From the NCBI GenBank assembly GCA_030431485.1, contig JAUIIR010000037.1, positions 1-39,538 on the forward strand: 39,538 bases of DNA, given 5' to 3'. The DNA is from Alphaproteobacteria bacterium. Its GTDB lineage: Bacteria > Pseudomonadota > Alphaproteobacteria > Rhodobacterales > Rhodobacteraceae. Position 1 is the first letter of the stretch. Each line of letters begins with the position of its first letter. Shown here piece after piece: positions 33,669 to 39,538 of this stretch. The notes under the pieces were generated by a model, which was not told the DNA's origin, searched no databases, and was given only the letters and a program-made list of their open reading frames with translations. Position numbers and translations under genes: made by a program.

Positions 33669-34232
33669 TCAGGCGCGCTCGGAATATTCCATGGTTTCGG
33701 TGTTAACGACAATCATCTCGTCCTGCGCGATGAACGGCGGCACCATGACCTTGACCCCATTGTCGAGGATGGCCGGTTTGAAGCTGTTTGCTGCCGTCTG
33801 GCCTTTGACGACTGGTTCGGTCTCTGTCACCTGGCACGTCACCTTCTGCGGCAGTGTCGCGTTCAACGCTTCGGCTTCGTAGAACTCGACCACGATCGTC
33901 ATTCCGTCCTGGAGGAAAGGGCGACGTTCGCCAAGGATATCGGCCGGCAGCTCAACTTGATCGTAGGTTTCGGTATCCATGAAGACGAGCATGCCATCGG
34001 TTTCATAAAGAAACTGCATGTCCTTCTGTTCGAGCCGCACACGTTCTACCTTGTCTGCCGAACGGAAGCGCTCATTGAGCTTGGAGCCGTTGCGCAGATT
34101 CTTCATTTCAACCTGAGCAAAAGCGCCGCCCTTGCCGGGCTTCACATGATCTACTTTCACTGCGGCCCAAAGGCCGTCATTATGCTCCAGCACGTTGCCG
34201 GGGCGAATTTCGTTACCGTTGATTTTGGGCAT
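33669..34232 (-). CDS. efp: Elongation factor P
   Basis: 187 aa, the standard length. Domain I ([20 protein letters not shown], then [20 protein letters not shown], where the PGKGGA lysine is the position modified in many bacteria), domain II ([15 protein letters not shown]) and domain III ([14 protein letters not shown] region, here [16 protein letters not shown], through [20 protein letters not shown]) are all present. EF-P relieves ribosome stalling at polyproline. The modification genes are not in this window. No strong ribosome site precedes the ATG; the leader is AT-rich. Confidence 0.97.
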   Translation of the reverse strand: MPKINGNEIRPGNVLEHNDGLWAAVKVDHVKPGKGGAFAQVEMKNLRNGSKLNERFRSADKVERVRLEQKDMQFLYETDGMLVFMDTETYDQVELPADILGERRPFLQDGMTIVVEFYEAEALNATLPQKVTCQVTETEPVVKGQTAANSFKPAILDNGVKVMVPPFIAQDEMIVVNTETMEYSERA

Positions 34233-34447
34233 GGCAAAACTTTGTCAAAAGGTTGATCCAACTTTGTCGCTCCCTATATCTGGGTGATGGTACGCTGTCC
34301 AGACAACCAGATTTCGTTCGGGAACCAATCGGACCCATGCGAGTTTTGCATAAAAGGTATGCAAAACTAGGGTATCCGAATCGTATGGAATAGGTCATAA
34401 GCAGCGTCACGCCGGAAAACACAAGAGCAATAATCACAGGACGGATC

Positions 34448-34771
34448 ATGAAGGATTTCGTTGACGGTACCGCCTTCAACGCAGAGCAAGGCAATCGCGC
34501 GCGCAAGCTGTTTGCTGCCGTGGTTCTTGCTGCATTGGATGATGCTATCGCAGATGACAAGAAGTATGGAAACGGCCCCGAACAGATTGCGCGTTGGGCG
34601 CGGTCGCGTGACGGTCGTGAAGTGCTGAGCTGCGCCGGGATTGACCCGAACGAGCGCGTCGTCGCAGGACTGATGGAATTTGTCGGCAAGGGTGTCCGCA
34701 CCTCTGTTGCGCTGTCTCGTGAAGAGAGCGAGCGCCGCAATGCCGCTGCCCAACAGGCCGAAGCCGCCTGA
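34448..34771 (+). CDS. Small conserved protein (DUF6280-like)
   Basis: 107 aa. Mostly helical: AFNAEQGNRARKLFAAVVLA, then a KKYGNGPEQIARWARSRDGRE motif and a VLSCAGIDPNERVVAGLM segment. This resembles a short protein highly conserved in Rhodobacterales (remembered as DUF6280). The function is unknown. The helical, soluble nature and the strong conservation suggest a cytosolic housekeeping or regulatory role. It is divergent from efp, with about 215 bp shared, and has its own terminator. Confidence 0.78.
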   Translation: MKDFVDGTAFNAEQGNRARKLFAAVVLAALDDAIADDKKYGNGPEQIARWARSRDGREVLSCAGIDPNERVVAGLMEFVGKGVRTSVALSREESERRNAAAQQAEAA

Positions 34772-34793
34772 TATTACTGAATAATTTGAGGAA

Positions 34794-34825
34794 GCGCGTC
34801 CATTCAGGGCGCGTTTTCCCTTTTT
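34794..34825 (+). terminator. Rho-independent terminator after the DUF6280-like gene
   Basis: A 7-bp stem (CGCGTCC / GGGCGCG with one wobble, 5-nt loop ATTCA) is followed by four T, CCC and five T. Confidence 0.75.
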
Positions 34826-34864
34826 CAGAGGACACAGCCGTGTGCTGTGTTCAAGGCGTGACGG

Positions 34865-36229
34865 TCAGTCGAAGTCCTGCGAGATCAGCATCCGGTGTAT
34901 TTCCCGCCGGACCAGTTTGCGCACGTTGCGAGTGATCCGCTCACCCAGCGCGCCCTGCAATTCCTGACGCACGATATCGACCACCATTTGGCGCAGCATC
35001 TCTTCGTCAAGTTCGAGCGTCGGGATTTGGTCGTCCTCTGATAGCATCAACGCATCAGCGGGCGCTGCTTCAGATGGCGCGGTGTCCTGCGGCGCAACTT
35101 GGCTGTGCTCTGCGGTTTGTTGCGGCCACACATTCTGGGCATGCAACACGTTCGATCCCGAAGCGACAGGCTCTGCCTCAACCTCTTCGAAAGGCGCGGC
35201 GTCGGGCCAGGTCATCGGTTCCGCGGCGGCAGCAAGATCGTCGGCATCTGCGCGATCCCGTTCCTCTTCAAACTCCTGATTGCCGCCGGCAACCAGACGG
35301 CTCAATGCAGCAATCTTGTCTTCCAGTGTCTGCGGGGGTTGTGGAGCGACCGTCTCTGGCTCGGCCTCGGCGGGCTCTGCGTAGGTAGCGTCGTCCTGCT
35401 GATGCCATTCGGGTTCATCAGATGGGTCGTCGTCCGCAGTAGGCTCGTTCTCGCTGTCGTCAGAGCGCTCAGCGTGCTCCTGCACATGCGCGGCATGCTC
35501 GTCCTCACGCGCGTCTTCCTGCGAAGATTCTTCTTCATGCGCCGTGTCCATTCCCTCGGACGCGGCGTTTTGGTCTTCGTTCCAATCGCCGTCAGCAGAC
35601 TCGTCGCCCCAAGATGTTTCGTCTTCATCCGCGCTGCGGTTCTCGTCTTCTTGCGCAGGCTCGCCGTCGGGATCAGACAGACCCAGAGCCGCTGCGACCT
35701 CGTCTTCTATCATGCGATTGAGCGCGCTCTGCTCTGAGCTTTCCTCCTCGACATGATCCCAGCTTTCATCTTGTGGCGGCCAAGTCTCTTCGGCCTCCGC
35801 CTCAATCTCTTCATGCGCAGCCATACCCGCGTCATCATGCTGTGACGCCTGCTCGTCAAATGCCTCACCATCAGACGCCGCCTCTTCGCTGGCTTGCTCG
35901 TCCGAGTTATCCTCCTCAGACCGGAGCGCCTCAAAGGTGTCGATGTCTGGGAACGCCCCTTCAACCTCGCCGAATTCGGCAAGACGTGCATCACCTGGTA
36001 TCTCGTCAAGCGACCGCTCTACCGCAACAGGATGGGTCAAGAGCACTGGATCAGAGGCAGACGGCGCGTCCACGTCGTCATCTTTCACACGCAGCGCCGG
36101 AGTGAGGATCAAACGACCCGGCTTTTCCTGCTTTTTGGCAACCGGACTCGTGCGCACTTCCTCCGCAACAAGCTTGCGAATGGACGACAGGACATCCTCA
36201 ATTTCCGCGTTTGTCACGGGATCAGACAT
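34865..36229 (-). CDS. Acidic disordered protein, PopZ-like polar scaffold candidate
   Basis: 454 aa. A short N-terminal amphipathic helix (NAEIEDVLSSIRKLVAEEVR) precedes about 350 residues of very acidic, Gln/Ser/Pro-rich, low-complexity sequence. The end is a basic helical part (LRQMVVDIVRQELQGALGER, then TRNVRKLVRREIHRMLISQD). PopZ of Caulobacter has the same plan: a partner-binding helix of I-x-x-I-L-x-S-I-R-x type, an acidic disordered spacer and a C-terminal helical oligomerisation domain. Sequence identity is low, so this is by architecture. It is located upstream (minus strand) of nothing cotranscribed and beside tolC, 69 nt apart. Confidence 0.7.
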   Translation of the reverse strand: MSDPVTNAEIEDVLSSIRKLVAEEVRTSPVAKKQEKPGRLILTPALRVKDDDVDAPSASDPVLLTHPVAVERSLDEIPGDARLAEFGEVEGAFPDIDTFEALRSEEDNSDEQASEEAASDGEAFDEQASQHDDAGMAAHEEIEAEAEETWPPQDESWDHVEEESSEQSALNRMIEDEVAAALGLSDPDGEPAQEDENRSADEDETSWGDESADGDWNEDQNAASEGMDTAHEEESSQEDAREDEHAAHVQEHAERSDDSENEPTADDDPSDEPEWHQQDDATYAEPAEAEPETVAPQPPQTLEDKIAALSRLVAGGNQEFEEERDRADADDLAAAAEPMTWPDAAPFEEVEAEPVASGSNVLHAQNVWPQQTAEHSQVAPQDTAPSEAAPADALMLSEDDQIPTLELDEEMLRQMVVDIVRQELQGALGERITRNVRKLVRREIHRMLISQDFD

Positions 36230-36298
36230 GGTTCACCACTGCTACCTCGCGGACAGAGTAGCTTGGCACCGCCATTCGCACAACAGATGAGGCGAAAC

Positions 36299-37708
36299 TT
36301 AGTTTTGTCCTAGGGACTTAAGAACACGGTCAAGCTGCTGGCCCTGCTTGCTTTTCTGGATCGGGCTTTCCTTAACCAGATTGTAGTAGCTCACAGGGTC
36401 GTATTGCTGAACGTTCAGCTTAAGGTCCGTCGCCGTGAGACGTCCCAGTGTCGACAGCACGCGATAGGCCGCGATACCTTCATCCACCTGTGCGGAAATT
36501 CGGGCAGATCGGGCGTTCAGCAATTCCTGCTCGGCGTTCAGCACGTCCAGCGTCGTACGCGCGCCCAGCGCCGCCTCTTCCCGCACACCCCGGAATGCCA
36601 CCGTGGCGGCACGTACCTGACGGTCCGTGGATTCGAGGCTGGCCTGCGCGATGCGGAGCTGAGCGTAGGCGTTGCCAACATTCTGCGTCACCTGATCAAT
36701 CACCTGATGCAGCTGACCACGTGCCGAGTCGCGATTCGCCATTGCCTGCCGCACCAGAGATGTCAGCCGCCCGCCCTGATAGATCGGGCCGCCGGCCTCA
36801 AGACCGATGGATCCGCCACGGGTGAATCGATCCGTATCCGTGCCCTCGGTGACCGTCAGGCGCCCCGACAGACGCACGGTCGGTTTCATCGCAGCTTCCG
36901 CACGCAGAATATTCAGTTCGGCAGCCGCCACCTGATGCTGCACCGAACGCACCTGAGGATGGTTGCGCACCGCAATGGCCTTAGCTGATTCCACCGATCC
37001 CGGCAGCGCTGGCAGGCCGCGCAAAGGCTGCAGCCCTCCGGGCAGACGGCCAACGATGGCCAGATATTGCTCGCGTGCGACGGTGAGCGCACCTTCGGCG
37101 GCGGCCAACTGGCTGCGGGCTGCGGCAAGACGTGCTTCGGCCAAAGACGTGTCGGTGCGGGTCACTTCGCCGACTTCGAACCGCTCCTGAGCGGCGCGCA
37201 GTTCTTGGGTGATCAGACGCACGTTGTTCTGCCGCAAGGCAACATTTTCGATCGCACGGCGCACTTCGAGATAGGCCTCAACCGCGGACAACAACACCTG
37301 CTGCTCAACCGAGACAAGCTGCTGGCGCGTTGCCAGCACCGCCTCTTTCGCGGTTTCAATCGAGAGCTTGCTTTGCCCATTGTCAAAAAGCGTCAGCTCC
37401 GCAATCAGGCTGGCGGAAATGGTATTGGACACGGTGGGCACAATCACATTTCCGGTCGACGCGCTGCGCGTGGTGCCGAATTGACGCGTCGCATCTGCCG
37501 ACCAGGAAATCACAGGGCGCAGCGCCGCCACAGCCTGCGCCACATCTTCGTCGGCCGCCCGCAGAACCGCGCGGTTCTGTTCCAGCAGACCGCTGCTGTT
37601 ATAGGCCCCGATCATTGCGTCAGCCAAGGTTTCCGCTTTGGCCATCGGCGCTGACATCATCAACCCGAACACAACGGCCAAACCCGTCAGTTTCATCCGC
37701 TTCGCCAT
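36299..37708 (-). CDS. tolC: TolC-family outer-membrane efflux protein
   Basis: 469 aa. The signal peptide MAKRMKLTGLAVVFGLMMSA (cleavage near APMAKA-ET) is followed by two OEP repeats: the first covers about residues 35-230 (ADEDVAQAVAALRPVISWSA), the second 240-445 (VAAAELNILRAEAAMKPTVR, then VRAATVAFRGVREEAALGAR with TLDVLNAEQELLNARSA, the conserved TLDVLNAEQ). It forms the trimeric outer-membrane exit duct for type I secretion and RND efflux. An inner ATG (four codons downstream) could also start. It follows pcm on the same strand by 65 nt, an arrangement common in this order. Confidence 0.95.
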   Translation of the reverse strand: MAKRMKLTGLAVVFGLMMSAPMAKAETLADAMIGAYNSSGLLEQNRAVLRAADEDVAQAVAALRPVISWSADATRQFGTTRSASTGNVIVPTVSNTISASLIAELTLFDNGQSKLSIETAKEAVLATRQQLVSVEQQVLLSAVEAYLEVRRAIENVALRQNNVRLITQELRAAQERFEVGEVTRTDTSLAEARLAAARSQLAAAEGALTVAREQYLAIVGRLPGGLQPLRGLPALPGSVESAKAIAVRNHPQVRSVQHQVAAAELNILRAEAAMKPTVRLSGRLTVTEGTDTDRFTRGGSIGLEAGGPIYQGGRLTSLVRQAMANRDSARGQLHQVIDQVTQNVGNAYAQLRIAQASLESTDRQVRAATVAFRGVREEAALGARTTLDVLNAEQELLNARSARISAQVDEGIAAYRVLSTLGRLTATDLKLNVQQYDPVSYYNLVKESPIQKSKQGQQLDRVLKSLGQN

Positions 37709-37773
37709 GCCTGCTGCCCCTAAACCCTGTCGATTTTATCTGTTGTCGCGTCCGGCTTCCCTGCGCCTTTGTG

Positions 37774-38427
37774 TTAGAACATGAATGCCGGCTCTTTGGC
37801 AAACCCCGGCAATACGGGTGCAGACGCATTGAAGGCAAAGCGCCACGTCACGTCACCATCAATCTTGTGACCGATTCTGACAACGCCAAGCGCGCCTTCC
37901 ATAAAGAGGCATCCGATGCGGCCGCCTTCCTTGAGCTGATCGAGCAATGCCGTCGGCACCTGCTCGACACCGCCCTCAATGAGGATCGCGTCATACGGGC
38001 CATGCTGCGGCGCACCGTCGGTCAGTGCCCCGGTGTGCAATACAACATTATCAGCCCCCTGCTCGGACAGAATGGTTTGCGCCTCATTGGCGAGGCTTTC
38101 GTCTTCCTCAACCGCAATCACCGCTTCGGCCATCCGCGCGACCAGCGCCGAGGAATACCCGTAGCCTGCGCCGATATCGAGAACGAGGTCGTCCTGGTCG
38201 ATATTGATCGCATCCAGAAGCTTGCCCAGCGTGCGCGGTTCCAGAACCACGCGGCCCGGTGCGATGGACACGTTTTCGCTGATATAGGCAGCCTCGACCT
38301 GCTCACGCGGAACAAAGAGTTCTCGCGGAACCGACAGCATCGCGTCGATGATCGGAAACTTGGTCACATCCGAGGGGCGTACCTGCGTGTCGACCATCAT
38401 GGTCCGGCGGGCGGCAAAGTCTGTCAT
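37774..38427 (-). CDS. pcm: Protein-L-isoaspartate O-methyltransferase-like protein
   Basis: 217 aa. [20 protein letters not shown] and [20 protein letters not shown] open the family pattern; SAM binding is at [20 protein letters not shown] near residues 82-101. Later [20 protein letters not shown] and [11 protein letters not shown] match PIMT. It repairs isoaspartyl residues, but this divergent Rhodobacterales form may have another role. The gene lies just upstream of tolC on the same strand, likely cotranscribed. No strong ribosome site precedes the ATG. Confidence 0.9.
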   Translation of the reverse strand: MTDFAARRTMMVDTQVRPSDVTKFPIIDAMLSVPRELFVPREQVEAAYISENVSIAPGRVVLEPRTLGKLLDAINIDQDDLVLDIGAGYGYSSALVARMAEAVIAVEEDESLANEAQTILSEQGADNVVLHTGALTDGAPQHGPYDAILIEGGVEQVPTALLDQLKEGGRIGCLFMEGALGVVRIGHKIDGDVTWRFAFNASAPVLPGFAKEPAFMF

Positions 38428-38588
38428 GGGCTAAACTCATCCGTTCAGTTCGCTGTTTGACTTCTGACACAGCTGACCAAATTCAGCAATGCGCAGAACG
38501 CGCGAAATACTGCCACATCTGATGCGCAATGCCCATCCGATATCCGCTTGACGCGCCCCGCCCAACCGCCTAATCAGGCCTCCACTCT

Positions 38589-38662
38589 GGCGAGTTGGCG
38601 GAGTGGTGACGCAGCGGATTGCAAATCCGTGTACACCGGTTCGATTCCGGTACTCGCCTCCA
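38589..38662 (+). tRNA. tRNA-Cys (anticodon GCA), CCA encoded
   Basis: The acceptor stem GGCGAGT pairs with ACTCGCC, discriminator T and encoded CCA at 38660-38662. The anticodon loop ATTGCAAAT has GCA at 38621-38623, the T-arm is CCGGTTCGATTCCGG and the D-arm lies around TGGCGGAGTGGTGACGCA. Length is 74 nt. It is the likely attachment site for the integrase immediately downstream. Confidence 0.97.
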
Positions 38663-38758
38663 TTGACCTCTTCATCCCCTTATATACTGTGTTTCAAGGG
38701 CTTACCCATGAGGGTAGGCACTACGGATGACATTATTCGTGACATTACGGAGGTGTGC

Positions 38759-39430
38759 GTGAAGGCTTTCGAGTGGCATCCCGCAACGCTGGTCCAACGG
38801 AAGAAGGGCGGGAATTGGCAGGTACAGATGACCGTGCCGCAGTGGGCCAGAGATGCGTTCGGACGAAATCAACATCGCAAGTCGGCAGGAACGAGCGACA
38901 AACGCATCGCGGAGGCACGGCAGCATGACGTTGAAGCGCAGATGCGTCAGGAGATCATGCGCAAGTATGAGTCCTCTACCTTATGGGAACCCGATAACCC
39001 CTACCGCAAAGCCGTCGAAACCCTAGGGCTGGAGGAAACGTTCTACCGTGGGGAATGGGTCGATGACGCAACAGACGTCGTAGAAATACCCCTCAGCCAG
39101 CCACCGAAAGACGATGGAGAGAAACGGCAGGCTTTTGAAGCCATCTACAATGCCGCAAGGCGGATGCAGGCCAATGCCCACAGCGTACAGGCGGTAAGCC
39201 TCGCGGATTTGGAACTCATCCGTCGTAACCATGGCATTAGGCCATCAGAAGAGGACGTAGAGCAACTCCTGCGGGGCCTTAGGCAGGTACTGTTGAATGA
39301 GCAGCCGAAAGGCCAGCGGACTATTGAGGACGTGCTGCCCGCATTTGAGAAGCATCTGGGGGATCGTGTTCAGAACGGCAGCCTAAAGCCAAAGACAATG
39401 AATGAGTGGCTTAGGGTCAGGATGCATTGA
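38759..39430 (+). pseudogene. Tyrosine integrase remnant, truncated by an IS element
   Basis: 223 codons from GTG 38759, which has a strong GGAGG five nt upstream; ATG 38708 and earlier starts lack one. The N-terminal part WHPATLVQRKKGGNWQVQMT, then TVPQWARDAFGRNQHRKSAG and TSDKRIAEARQHDVEAQMRQ is typical of the arm-binding domain of phage/island integrases in Rhodobacterales, followed by a partial SAM-like core-binding region (TIEDVLPAFEKHL through PKTMNEWLR). The catalytic R-H-R-Y domain is absent. The frame ends 5 codons past NEWLR in a stop that lies within the next mobile element. It is about 100 nt after tRNA-Cys. Confidence 0.85.
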
Positions 39431-39538
39431 TTTCAGCCGCGCTGCGTGATTCACGGCTCGGAAAACGGAGCGGTGACATGAGCGATCTTTACTGGCTGAC
39501 CGATGAGCAGATGGCCAAGCTTTCCCCTTTCTTCCCGA
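39415..39538 (+). mobile_element. IS5-family insertion sequence, left part only (boundary approximate)
   Basis: The element interrupts the integrase reading frame. Preceding bases TTAG (39411-39414) fit the YTAR target preference of IS5-type elements, so the left end is placed near 39412-39415. About 63 bp of leader precede the transposase start. The rest lies beyond the window, so the right inverted repeat and duplication cannot be checked. Confidence 0.6.
39478..39538 (+). CDS. IS5-family transposase, 5' part only
   Basis: The frame from ATG 39478 gives MSDLYWLTDEQMAKLSPFFP, the characteristic N-terminus of IS5-family (DUF4096-type) transposases in alphaproteobacteria. Only about 20 codons are in the window. 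GGAGCGGTGAC lies before the ATG. Confidence 0.85.
   Translation, partial: MSDLYWLTDEQMAKLSPFFP

Noticed and set aside
35099..35737. 212-codon plus-strand frame rich in Val, Leu and Arg
   Set aside because: It is the complement of the acidic low-complexity part of the PopZ-like gene.
38603..38758. Earlier starts for the integrase (38603, 38708)
   Set aside because: 38603 lies inside tRNA-Cys and 38708 has no good ribosome site, while GTG 38759 follows GGAGG at ideal spacing.
1..39538. CRISPR array
   Set aside because: No regularly spaced direct repeats or cas genes are visible anywhere in the window.

Overview
The window looks like a stretch of chromosome from an alphaproteobacterium of the order Rhodobacterales (Roseobacter/Rhodobacter type). 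The support is its high GC content, the gene families present (DUF1127 protein, PraR-like XRE regulator, DUF6280-like protein, PopZ-like acidic protein, isoaspartyl methyltransferase beside TolC), RNase P RNA upstream of rpmG, and an accessory formate dehydrogenase subunit. The assignment rests on remembered family resemblance, since no search was run.

Layout. 1-5.9 kb: the 5' part of a NuoE-like [2Fe-2S] subunit running off the left edge, a small secreted protein, a Bax-inhibitor-1 membrane protein, a DUF1127 protein divergent from a LysR regulator, a quinone oxidoreductase, an XRE regulator and a histidinol-phosphatase-like enzyme. 6-11.4 kb: 8-oxoguanine deaminase, an alpha/beta hydrolase, a LuxR-HTH/GAF regulator divergent from an MFS permease, then rnpB and rpmG. 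11.4-17.6 kb: a second hydrolase, an acetyltransferase, a second quinone oxidoreductase, guanine deaminase, and the coupled pair mgtE / 5-formyl-THF cyclo-ligase. 17.6-25.3 kb: mostly minus-strand small enzymes (two acetyltransferases, cupin, STAS-like protein, NTF2-like protein, a degenerate M15-like protein, VOC protein, ABHD10-like esterase, MFS permease), interrupted by one very acidic plus-strand protein. 25.4-27.1 kb: an ArsR-SRPBCC / SRPBCC / MAPEG operon. 27.6-29.6 kb: thrS with a strong terminator.

The most notable system is at 29.8-32.4 kb. It is a compact four-gene operon made of a secreted DUF2282 precursor with four cysteines, a DUF692 multinuclear non-heme iron enzyme (MNIO), a DUF2063 partner and a DoxX-type membrane protein. 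This matches the bufferin (buf) / gold-induced gene (gig) layout, in which a peptide is modified at cysteines, exported and used to sequester copper or other thiophilic metals. The last three genes overlap at their start and stop codons. A hairpin sits between the precursor gene and the enzyme gene, which could make the precursor more abundant than its enzymes.

32.4-38.4 kb is housekeeping: ygfZ, an unexplained structured non-coding stretch, efp, a small conserved protein, a PopZ-like polar scaffold candidate, tolC and pcm. The right edge is mobile. tRNA-Cys is followed at once by a tyrosine-integrase N-terminal half that stops abruptly where an IS5-family element begins. tRNA-Cys is therefore the probable attachment site of an integrated island lying mostly outside the window.
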